Shown in pieces: positions 1 through 6,110 of a stretch of 14,038 bases of DNA (positions are counted from its first letter, which is position 1; every line of letters starts with the position of its first letter). The DNA is from Opitutia bacterium UBA4506. Its GTDB lineage: Bacteria > Verrucomicrobiota > Verrucomicrobiia > Opitutales > Puniceicoccaceae. The stretch covers positions 1-14,038 of the forward strand of contig DGMY01000032.1 of assembly GCA_002388665.1 (NCBI GenBank). Reading direction: 5' to 3'. The notes beneath the pieces were generated by a model that was not told the DNA's origin, did not search any database, and saw only the letters and a program-made list of their open reading frames with translations. The position numbers were made by a program, and so were the translations under genes.

Positions 1-631
1 AACAAAAATTGGGACATCCCCCCTCCATCCGGTAGTCCTCGTCACCGACGAGATTGATGACCGGGGTACCGGTCTGAACCCACTCGCCGATCTCGGTCAA
101 TTTGGCGGCGACAATTCCGGAAAAGGGAGCGATCACCTTGTGGCGACGAATGCGTTCCTGCTGGGCTTCGACCTCCGACTCGGCCCGAATCACCGCCAGT
201 TTTGCCTGGGCTGAATCGGTCTCGCGGGACAGTCGTTCCGAGCGCGGAAACCCAGAATCGCCGAGCCGATTAGCCTCATCGACCAAGCGTTGGGTCTCTT
301 CTTGTTCAGCCACTGCGAGAGAGAGATCCGACTCCAGGAGGCCCAGCTCAATGGTAGCCAAAGTCGGGTCCAGCACGACCAGAACATCGCCGGCATTGAC
401 GTGATCGCCTTCCTCGTGATCCACGGATTGAACCAGCCCGGAGATGCGGGGCGACAGAAGCGCTTGGCGGCGGACCGAAATGCTACCTGTAAACTGATAG
501 GTTGGGGTAGTATCTGCCCGATCAACCCTCTTTACTGCAACCGGTGCTGCTGTGTTGGCGGTGGCCGAGAGCGCCAGAGCAGTCAGGCCTGTGATGACAA
601 AAAGAAAGAGGCGGGCTGGAACGGTGCGCAT
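1..631 (-). CDS. RND/HlyD-family efflux periplasmic adaptor, 3'-truncated
   Basis: Membrane-fusion (adaptor) subunit that would link an inner-membrane RND or ABC pump to an outer-membrane channel. Reading from the ATG at 631, 210 residues stay open to the window edge. Residues 1-26 are a signal peptide (hydrophobic LFLFVITGLTALALSA). Residues about 56-92 form the first lipoyl-like half (LLSPRISGLVQSV, then GDHVNAGDVLVVLD). Residues 93-163 are a helical hairpin rich in E, Q and R. Residues 164-195 are the second lipoyl half (HKVIAPFSGIVAAKL, then GEWVQTGTPVINLV). The beta-barrel and membrane-proximal domains should follow, but family resemblance ends near residue 203: the last residues read MEGGCPNFC, unlike the expected hydrophobic-charged strand. 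The gene is therefore cut, frameshifted at a six-C run (18-23), or disrupted by an element. Family adaptors usually run 350-400 residues. It is divergent from msrA. No pump subunit is visible. The family call is firm; the specific substrate cannot be inferred. Confidence 0.85.
   Translation of the reverse strand, partial: MRTVPARLFLFVITGLTALALSATANTAAPVAVKRVDRADTTPTYQFTGSISVRRQALLSPRISGLVQSVDHEEGDHVNAGDVLVVLDPTLATIELGLLESDLSLAVAEQEETQRLVDEANRLGDSGFPRSERLSRETDSAQAKLAVIRAESEVEAQQERIRRHKVIAPFSGIVAAKLTEIGEWVQTGTPVINLVGDEDYRMEGGCPNFC
11..23. repeat. GGGACATCCC palindrome and C-run at the break of the adaptor gene
   Basis: The bases GGGACATCCC at 11-20 form GGGA/TCCC arms around a CA centre, flanked by an A/T-rich stretch and a six-C run (18-23). 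From memory, motifs of the GGGGACTGTCCCC type are abundant beside REP-associated tyrosine transposases and small insertion sequences. The motif sits exactly where the adaptor reading frame stops resembling its family, so an element boundary is plausible but not shown by this sequence alone. Confidence 0.3.
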
Positions 632-821
632 ACGTAGATTTTTTGCAAGAGAGCGTGATGACGAGTTGCAACCTCTGAGAGAGTTGGATTCCTCGACATT
701 GTCAACTGAATCGATGCAAGGGAAGGGGATCTGTCACAATCCTGATTGGTTGTGTGAAAATACGCTTCGCTACCCCGGTGACGGGATTTGCAATTTGTCC
801 GCTATGTGGCATCTTCCTCCT

Positions 822-1340
822 ATGAAAGATTCTAGCGAAACGATAGTACTGGGAGGCGGATGCTTCTGGTGCTTGGAAGCGATTTTCGAGCGAATGGAAG
901 GAGTCACCGAGGTGGTGTCCGGTTATGCTGGAGGGACGACCATTGACCCTTCCTACGAGGAAGTCTGTTCGGGGGAAACGGGGCACGCAGAAGTTGTGCA
1001 GATCCATTTCAATCCGGGTGAAGTGTCGCTGCCCGAGTTGCTGGGTCTCTTCTGGCAGGCGCACAATCCGACAACGCGCGACCGGCAGGGGGCGGATGTG
1101 GGAAGCCAGTATCGATCGATCATTCTCTATCAGGATGACAATCAGAAGCGGTCGTGCCTGGAATCCAGGTCCTCTGCCCAGTCAGAATTCTCGGATCCGA
1201 TTGTTACCGAGATCGCTCCATTGGCTGTGTTCTATCCGGCGGAGACCCGCCATCAAAACTACCTGAAAAGAAATCCTTCCGCGCCGTATTGTTCATTCGT
1301 GATCAACCCCAAGCTGCGAAAGCTCGGATTGGATTCCTAG
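822..1340 (+). CDS. msrA: Peptide-methionine (S)-S-oxide reductase MsrA
   Basis: Reduces the S-epimer of methionine sulfoxide in proteins or free methionine, a repair enzyme for oxidative damage. The product is 172 residues, the usual length for MsrA. The signature GGCFWC lies at residues 12-17, with the catalytic cysteine at 14. Other family hallmarks follow in order: SGYAGG, the GHAE segment with its catalytic glutamate, FWQAHNPTT, GSQYRSII, the FYPAE...HQNYL segment, and a C-terminal PYC cysteine that probably acts as recycling cysteine. The ATG at 822 is preferred because homology begins a few residues later. An in-frame ATG at 804 would add six residues, and neither has a good ribosome site. 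There is no signal peptide, so a cytoplasmic location is expected. It is divergent from the efflux adaptor, and its stop is 1 bp from the convergent esterase stop. No MsrB domain is fused. Confidence 0.93.
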   Translation: MKDSSETIVLGGGCFWCLEAIFERMEGVTEVVSGYAGGTTIDPSYEEVCSGETGHAEVVQIHFNPGEVSLPELLGLFWQAHNPTTRDRQGADVGSQYRSIILYQDDNQKRSCLESRSSAQSEFSDPIVTEIAPLAVFYPAETRHQNYLKRNPSAPYCSFVINPKLRKLGLDS

Positions 1341-1341
1341 A

Positions 1342-2220
1342 TCATTCGTCAATGAGCTGGTCGGGCGGCAGGTCCTGGCTTTGCAAGAAGGACATCGCTG
1401 CGATCGCTGCCGGATCATCGGCATTTGAAATTCCTTTTAGAATACTGCCGTGGGTACGGTCGGGTACCTCGATGATCGCGACGTTCTCGTTCTTTGCCAC
1501 CTTTCTCATGGCGGCTACGAAATAGCGGTTCGATTCCAGTCGGGCGGGCCAGTCCTCCCCTCCGATGATGACGAGGATCGGGGCGGTTTCATTGCCGATG
1601 TGATTGATTGGTGCAGCCCCGTCGGCGATGATTTCCGGCAGTTCAATTCCTCGTTCTTTGGCCACTGTGAAGTGGGTCATGATTTGCCCGCTCATGGGTA
1701 TGTAGCCGGCAATGTTTTCTCGGTCGACGTCGGCTCCATCGAGGAATTGTCGATCCAGAGCGAGCATGAACGCGATGTAGCCTCCTGCGGAATGACCTCC
1801 GATAAAAATCGATTGATTGTTCCCCGCAATATTCTCTTGGGTGTAGCGAACGGCCGCAGCGGCGTCCTCGAGATAGGTGGGAAAGGTGACCTTGGGGCTC
1901 AGGCGATAATTCGGGACGACAACCGTGACTCCCCAACTAGCGAAGCTCTCGGCCAATTGCCGGGTCAGGCCACTGGATTTACTGCCACCTTCAAGACCGC
2001 CGCCATGAAACCAGATCAGGATCGGATTGTCGCCAGGGGAGATTGGTCGATAGACATCGAGGACGCATCGTTCCGCAGCATAGGAACCATCAGATAGGTC
2101 GGAGCGGTAGGGGACATCCTCCTGAACGCCAAACTCGATCTCGTTCCCGTTCAGGGGAACAAGGTGCATCAAAATGAACAGCCAAAGGGGACTATAGAAT
2201 CTTAGCAGGTGTTTATTCAT
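1342..2220 (-). CDS. Secreted alpha/beta-hydrolase (carboxylesterase / BD-FAE-like)
   Basis: Probable serine esterase of the carboxylesterase/lipase (hormone-sensitive lipase or BD-FAE-like) group, 292 residues. The ATG at 2220 starts a signal peptide (MNKHLLRFYSPLWLFILMHL, residues 1-20 or so). The oxyanion-hole motif HGGG is at residues 72-75, with the characteristic YRLSP at 105-109 and the nucleophile elbow GHSAGG at 142-147 (Ser144). The acid is probably Asp223 in GGEDWPAR and the base His257 in DRTHGSI, so the catalytic triad is complete. The substrate is not determinable; related secreted enzymes remove acetyl or feruloyl groups from plant or algal glycans, which would suit the lyase and deacetylase nearby, but they also act on small esters. 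A TTG 14 codons upstream is a less likely start because it would precede the signal peptide with a charged extension. It ends tail-to-tail with msrA with no room for a terminator. Confidence 0.85.
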   Translation of the reverse strand: MNKHLLRFYSPLWLFILMHLVPLNGNEIEFGVQEDVPYRSDLSDGSYAAERCVLDVYRPISPGDNPILIWFHGGGLEGGSKSSGLTRQLAESFASWGVTVVVPNYRLSPKVTFPTYLEDAAAAVRYTQENIAGNNQSIFIGGHSAGGYIAFMLALDRQFLDGADVDRENIAGYIPMSGQIMTHFTVAKERGIELPEIIADGAAPINHIGNETAPILVIIGGEDWPARLESNRYFVAAMRKVAKNENVAIIEVPDRTHGSILKGISNADDPAAIAAMSFLQSQDLPPDQLIDE

Positions 2221-2507
2221 AACGGGGGTGCAGGGTTTGATTGTATTCCTCCCATGCCTCAAAACGGAAGGAGAACTTTTCAGTGGATCTCTCGTTGCTC
2301 TGTTGGCGAATGACTACCAAACGATTTTGAGGAAAGCACTTCATTTCTCAGAAAGTGTAACAAACAGGAGCAATAGGTGGGGTATGGTCCTCGTTTTGTG
2401 CAACTTTTCCTGCAATTGCTACAAGCGAAATTTGTGGAGATTTACGGGGGAGCCGCGAACAATCAGGGAGAATTCTGTTTTAGAAACTCTGTAACCCCCC
2501 TAGTGAA
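2221..2507. other. Divergent intergenic region, esterase / PEP-CTERM gene
   Basis: 287 bases separate the outward-facing starts of the esterase and the first PEP-CTERM gene, so promoters for both should lie here. I see no clear -35/-10 pair, strong dyad or RNA structure. An open frame inside (2228-2494) has no recognisable protein features and is not called. Confidence 0.4.
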
Positions 2508-3356
2508 ATGATGAAACCATACTCCAAGCCCATCCTCGCCTTGCTCTTTGCGGGACCGCTCTTTGCGGCCGCACTAAACGGCCAAGCCTTAATGATGAAT
2601 TTTAGAGACAGTGGCGGGCCCACAGGAAGCAATCTAACCAATAGCCCTCTGCACAGCGACGTTGCGGGATTTTCTGAGACGACCTGGAATAACGTCAGGC
2701 TTGCTGATATGGCAGCGGGATCGCTGCTCTATGCCGATGGATCAACCGCCTCTACGGTCGGCATGAACCTCGGATCAATCTTGGATTCCACGAGTGGGTC
2801 CACTATAGATCTGTCAACGAATCCGGACAGAGTTAGCAATCTTGGTTCCCAAACCAATACGGGTATCTACAGCGGAGACTCTGTCGGAACTGGCGGGATC
2901 TTTTACGGAACCAGTAGCCAGGGTGAGCGTGGGGTCGGCCTTCAATTGACCGGCTTGGCAGCGGGTACTTATGATCTGTATATTTCGGGACGAAACACCA
3001 ATTCAACGGGGCCCGCGTTTCCACTGGACAATGTCTTCTACGCGGGAGTCTCAGCGGCTAGCGGGAATTTCGATTACTCTGGGTACTCCAGTTCGACCAT
3101 AGACTTTGTTTCCAATACTGATGCAACCTCCTCGTGGATAATGGCTGGAAACGCCAACGAAAACTATGCGAAATTTACGGTCTCTTTGACCGATGGGGAC
3201 GTACTGAATATTGCTTCGGTTGGCAGCGCCCGTGGGTTTTTGAACTCCGTTCAACTCGTGGCGGTTCCAGAGCCCGGAGCGTATGCATCGGTCTTCGGCG
3301 GAATCGCTCTAGGACTCATCGTTCTTCGTCGGCGAAAAGGCACTACAAATCTGTAG
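2508..3356 (+). CDS. PEP-CTERM sorting-domain protein (secreted)
   Basis: Secreted, surface-destined protein of 282 residues with unknown function. Residues 1-27 are a signal peptide (KPILALLFAGPLFAAAL, then NGQA). The body is rich in G, S, T and N, as in beta-sandwich extracellular proteins, and contains LTGLAAGTYDLYISGRNTN near 147-165, a motif type seen in many verrucomicrobial and planctomycetal PEP-CTERM proteins. The C-terminus is a complete sorting tail: VPEP at 253-256, a hydrophobic helix (ASVFGGIALGLIVL) and the basic RRRK. By family knowledge such proteins are processed by an exosortase (EpsH/XrtA type) and are linked to exopolysaccharide or biofilm export; no exosortase is in this window. 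Two adjacent ATGs (2508 and 2511) are possible starts with no Shine-Dalgarno site. It converges with the AraC-type regulator, stops separated by 7 bp. Confidence 0.85.
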   Translation: MMKPYSKPILALLFAGPLFAAALNGQALMMNFRDSGGPTGSNLTNSPLHSDVAGFSETTWNNVRLADMAAGSLLYADGSTASTVGMNLGSILDSTSGSTIDLSTNPDRVSNLGSQTNTGIYSGDSVGTGGIFYGTSSQGERGVGLQLTGLAAGTYDLYISGRNTNSTGPAFPLDNVFYAGVSAASGNFDYSGYSSSTIDFVSNTDATSSWIMAGNANENYAKFTVSLTDGDVLNIASVGSARGFLNSVQLVAVPEPGAYASVFGGIALGLIVLRRRKGTTNL

Positions 3357-3363
3357 AGTCGGT

Positions 3364-4257
3364 TCACTGGCCGCGGGTACTATTTCTAAATTCGCGGGGA
3401 TATCGCCCGGTCTTCTTGTGAAACCACCTCGAGAAGTAACTGAGGGTTGAGAAGCCCAGATCGAAGGCGATCTGTTTGATTGGCATTGAGGTCCCGCGAA
3501 GTTGGGATTCCGCTGCGTGTAGCCGTCGCTGATCGAGATATTTGCGGGGTGATTTTCCAAACTCTGCCTTAAACAATCGAACCACCTCGTGGGCACCTAA
3601 AGAAACACTCGTTGCCAGGTCTTCGTTGGTAAAGGTTTCATCGAGTGGGAATCGATCGAGGATTCGGGCGGCTTCGAAGACGCGGCCACTCATGGTATCG
3701 AACTGGCTGACGAAGGCTCCCTTTTCCATTCCAATCGCGATGAGGGAGGCGAGCCACTCAATGAACCGCCCGCGAATCTGTAGGTATCCGATCAAGTCGC
3801 CTCGTGAAAGGGCGGCAAGGCGGTCGGCGTTGGGGACCGTCTGATTTACTATCTGAATCAGAGAATCAAGTTCCTGGCGGAGCTTGGGGAATTCCTTGTC
3901 AGTGAAGAGTAGGGCGATGTCGCTGTCGAAGCAGCTATGCCCATCGGGCCAGTCACAGGTAAAACGGATGGAGATGATCTCTGCGTCGGAAGAGAATTTG
4001 CGCTGGGTAATTCCCTGCCCGGGAACGATCCACTCATTCGCTTGGGCCGTAACCTCGCCATTTTCAGTCTCCACCCACAGACTTCCTTTCTTGATAAAAT
4101 AGGCAGAGCGGCCCACATAGTCGATCTTGGGGAGCTTGCGGAATTCGGGTAGAACCGACCCTTGATAGACCCAGTAAAGCTCAGTTTTGAGATGGGCCCA
4201 GTCGCTGAGACGGATTCGCCCAGCTCTTGTGTGGGAGGGCGGACTAGGGGTACTCAT
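3364..4257 (-). CDS. AraC-family transcriptional regulator
   Basis: DNA-binding regulator of 297 residues. The N-terminal half looks like a cupin-type sensing domain (YFIKKGSLWVETENGEVTA, EWIVPGQGITQRKF, about residues 50-100), which in this family commonly binds a sugar or other small ligand. The C-terminal ~100 residues form the two-helix-turn-helix AraC/XylS domain: the first HTH at about 211-232 (NEDLATSVSLGAHEVVRLFKAEFG), the hallmark SPRKYLDQRRLHAA linking helix, and the second HTH at about 258-281 (PIKQIAFDLGFSTLSYFSRWFHKKTG), ending PREFR. It has no signal peptide and acts in the cytoplasm. Start at the ATG at 4257. Targets are unknown; in related bacteria such regulators often control carbohydrate-use genes, but no adjacent co-oriented operon identifies its target here. 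Confidence 0.92.
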   Translation of the reverse strand: MSTPSPPSHTRAGRIRLSDWAHLKTELYWVYQGSVLPEFRKLPKIDYVGRSAYFIKKGSLWVETENGEVTAQANEWIVPGQGITQRKFSSDAEIISIRFTCDWPDGHSCFDSDIALLFTDKEFPKLRQELDSLIQIVNQTVPNADRLAALSRGDLIGYLQIRGRFIEWLASLIAIGMEKGAFVSQFDTMSGRVFEAARILDRFPLDETFTNEDLATSVSLGAHEVVRLFKAEFGKSPRKYLDQRRLHAAESQLRGTSMPIKQIAFDLGFSTLSYFSRWFHKKTGRYPREFRNSTRGQ

Positions 4258-4341
4258 CCGTCTGACTCTAATTGATCGATCGCTTCGGTCAAGAATAGCC
4301 CAATTGCCAAGCTCCCAGGGGCAGGAATCCTCAAAGGTTTC

Positions 4342-4378
4342 AAAAAAAAATGCCCCGCAACCATACGGCTGCGGGGCA
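4342..4378 (-). terminator. Rho-independent terminator of the lipoprotein gene
   Basis: A perfect 9-bp stem, TGCCCCGCA (4351-4359) with TGCGGGGCA (4370-4378), encloses a 10-base loop. On the minus strand it is followed directly by nine T residues (the A run at 4342-4350). It sits 27 bp beyond the stop codon of the lipoprotein gene, a classic intrinsic terminator. It also insulates that gene from the regulator downstream. Confidence 0.92.
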
Positions 4379-4404
4379 GAATGACGAAAGTGTCGAAAGA
4401 AGAC

Positions 4405-4995
4405 CTAGTTCAGGATGTCCCCGATGCCGGAGAATCCGCCGGAAAGGCTGCTGATGGCTTTTCCGATTTGGTCTTGGTAGGAGTCCCAGTTGTCACCGGT
4501 GATGGACTTACCTTTGGCGATGAGGTCGTTGAGGGGACCGATTTCACCAGTCAACTTAGTGATCTGAGCAATAATCTGCTTGTTGATGTCACCTCCGAAG
4601 AGGGACGCCATTTGCTTGAGGGAGCCGATGTGGCGGCTCGCCTTGCTGGACAGGTCCTTGGCCTTCTTGAGGAAGCTGGCCTTCTCATCGTAGTCCATCT
4701 CAGACATGGATTTCCAGCTGCTGTTGAGCGTGTCTGAGAAGCCCGATAGCTCGGTGAGTTGCTTCTTGGCTTGGTCGCCTTCTGGTCCGGGAGGGAGGTC
4801 AATGTCACCCAGCAGCGAAGAAATTTCAGAAGGCTTTTTTGCCTCTTTGGTCGCTGTGGCTGGTGCCTCTTTGGTCGCTGCGGCCGCCGCCTCTTTGGTC
4901 GCAGGTGCGGGTTTGGCAGAGCTCTCGTCCTCGGTACAACCGAGAAGCGCGAAGCTGGCGAAAAGAGAAGAGATAAGAATAGCAGTTGATTTCAT
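4405..4995 (-). CDS. Hypothetical lipoprotein with ATKEA repeats
   Basis: Function not recognised. From the ATG at 4995 the product has 196 residues and starts with a lipoprotein signal, ending in the lipobox LLGC with the acylated cysteine at residue 20. The +2 residue is threonine, not aspartate, which under the E. coli rule favours the outer membrane. Residues 28-54 are a low-complexity Ala/Lys/Glu/Pro linker with three ATKEA copies at 8-residue spacing (32, 40, 48). The rest is predicted mainly helical, with many Lys/Ser/Leu residues (KAKDLSSKASRHIGSLKQM, INKQIIAQITKLTGEIGPL) and a Gly/Ser-rich end. The layout of lipid anchor, flexible linker and helical body resembles tethered cell-envelope proteins. 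A longer open frame reaches upstream to 5124, but the lipobox fixes the start at 4995. It lies downstream of, and co-directed with, the PL14-like gene (134-bp gap with a hairpin) and has its own terminator. Confidence 0.8.
   Translation of the reverse strand: MKSTAILISSLFASFALLGCTEDESSAKPAPATKEAAAAATKEAPATATKEAKKPSEISSLLGDIDLPPGPEGDQAKKQLTELSGFSDTLNSSWKSMSEMDYDEKASFLKKAKDLSSKASRHIGSLKQMASLFGGDINKQIIAQITKLTGEIGPLNDLIAKGKSITGDNWDSYQDQIGKAISSLSGGFSGIGDILN
4841..4912 (-). repeat. Three tandem 24-bp units in the lipoprotein linker
   Basis: The 14-base core GCCTCTTTGGTCGC is repeated without change at 4841, 4865 and 4889, an exact 24-bp period. The ten remaining bases of each unit vary. Each unit encodes eight residues containing ATKEA. 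The period is a multiple of three, so gain or loss of a unit would lengthen or shorten the linker without a frameshift. Confidence 0.93.
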
Positions 4996-5077
4996 ACAGC
5001 CTGCAAAGTGATCGCATATCGACGCAAATGGAAGGACTATTCTGTTAAAATTTTGTTGGAATCGGGATGGGTTTGGC

Positions 5078-5109
5078 TTCGTTTTCCCCTGAATGAGAGG
5101 GAAAACGAA
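5078..5109 (-). other. Perfect 11-bp hairpin between the PL14-like and lipoprotein genes
   Basis: TTCGTTTTCCC (5078-5088) is the exact reverse complement of GGGAAAACGAA (5099-5109), with a 10-base loop. It lies 20 bp beyond the PL14-like stop codon. On the minus strand no T run follows, so it is not a textbook terminator. It may be a weak or factor-dependent terminator, or a stabilising 3' structure at an intercistronic boundary. Confidence 0.7.
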
Positions 5110-5129
5110 CCTTGGATTGGGCATTGTCG

Positions 5130-5924
5130 CTACTCTGCAATGCCTTCGTATACAACGAAGTTGTCGAAAAAGGCGTAGACCGTTGCGGGTTCTCCTTCTT
5201 CGGTTCGAGGAGTCCAGTCGGGTTGGTTCCCACCATGGAAGGTGCTGAAGAGGAGTTGTTGAATCAGGGTGTTTTCGCCGCCGACTCCCCGGAATTGGAC
5301 ATCCTGGGTGTCGATCACAACTTCGCCGTCGACCAGGATCCTCGCAAAGCCGTTCGCCAATTCAGGATCATTTAGCTGAACCTGAAGATCTACATGATGC
5401 CATTTCCCTGACTTGAAGACAGGCGCCCTGGTGGATTGTCCGGTACCCCATTTTTTCGATTGGTCCTGGTCATAGAGGTAAGTTGAGACTTTGCCGTCCT
5501 GTTTAAACATGATGCGTGCACTCCATTTGTCGGCTTGGCGTTGATTTCCACCGGTAACGGGGTTCTTGGGACCGAGGCCGTGTAGTTTTCCTCCCAATGT
5601 CCATGGAAAATCCTCTTCGAAGTAGACATCAAACGAAAGCGTAGCCGCCTCAACCTCTGCTTCGAGTGGATATCGCAGTACAACGCGCTGGCTCCCACGC
5701 TCGTACCCGACATAGGCTACGCGGATCGCATCTGACCCATCGGGGCCGGCTCCTCTGGCGAGTTGGATCCCGGGATCATTTACCGCTTTGGACGAGAACG
5801 TGTATTGTTCGATCTCGTTGAAGTCTTCGCTCAGAAGGATTCTCCGGTCTGGCGCTTGAGTTGCAGCGAGAAGTGCTTGCCCGGTTAAGGCAAGGTAGAT
5901 CATCGATAGCAGAAGGGTCTTCAT
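5130..5924 (-). CDS. Secreted polysaccharide lyase family 14-like protein
   Basis: Probable beta-jelly-roll lyase cleaving uronic-acid polysaccharides (alginate or glucuronan type) by beta-elimination. The 264-residue product has a signal peptide (about 1-21, MKTLLLSMIYLALTGQALLA). Family segments appear in order: GGKLHGLGP (111-119), WSARIMFKQDG (134-144), STYLY (147-151), GKWHHVDLQVQLN (173-185), LFSTFHGGNQPDW (225-237) and FFDNFVV (252-258). Lys113, Ser135, Arg137, Tyr149 and Tyr151 have exactly the spacing of the active-site residues I recall for Chlorella-virus vAL-1 (K197, S219, R221, Y233, Y235). The mature size is close to the roughly 27-kDa vAL-1 catalytic module, with no extra binding domain. 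An AGGAAG ribosome site lies upstream of the ATG at 5924, better than at most genes here. The substrate remains uncertain; other jelly-roll proteins share this fold. It may be co-transcribed with the lipoprotein downstream. Confidence 0.75.
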   Translation of the reverse strand: MKTLLLSMIYLALTGQALLAATQAPDRRILLSEDFNEIEQYTFSSKAVNDPGIQLARGAGPDGSDAIRVAYVGYERGSQRVVLRYPLEAEVEAATLSFDVYFEEDFPWTLGGKLHGLGPKNPVTGGNQRQADKWSARIMFKQDGKVSTYLYDQDQSKKWGTGQSTRAPVFKSGKWHHVDLQVQLNDPELANGFARILVDGEVVIDTQDVQFRGVGGENTLIQQLLFSTFHGGNQPDWTPRTEEGEPATVYAFFDNFVVYEGIAE

Positions 5925-6110
5925 GTATTCTATTCTTCCTTGGATTTGCGGAAACTCCTGAGTCGGTACCCGTGGGGCGAAGAGGTTTGCGGTGTTCGAT
6001 CTATTGAACTCTTGAAACCCATCTTGAATCTACCGCTTGGAACGCCCTTCAGCAGTCAATTGTATCGGTCTCGACACCATGACCGGTTCGTATTCAGAGG
6101 AGGGGAGGTT

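Noticed and set aside
700..705. Perfect TTGACA on the minus strand upstream of the adaptor gene
   Set aside because: No acceptable -10 hexamer lies 16-18 bases downstream, so a promoter is not supported.
552..821. N-terminal extension of the msrA frame
   Set aside because: MsrA family similarity begins after the ATG at 822, and the extension overlaps the adaptor gene start on the other strand.
2221..2262. TTG start upstream of the esterase
   Set aside because: It would put 14 residues before a clear signal peptide at the ATG at 2220.
2228..2494. 88-codon plus-strand open frame upstream of the first PEP-CTERM gene
   Set aside because: No protein features, and it fills a divergent promoter region; probably chance.
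4996..5124. Longer start for the lipoprotein frame
   Set aside because: The lipobox requires the start at 4995, and the extension would read through the 5078-5109 hairpin.
5925..6110. Gap between the kinase stop and the lyase start examined for a terminator or small RNA
   Set aside because: Only a 5-bp stem (CGGTC/GACCG) and no T tract; nothing supportable apart from the lyase ribosome site at its end.
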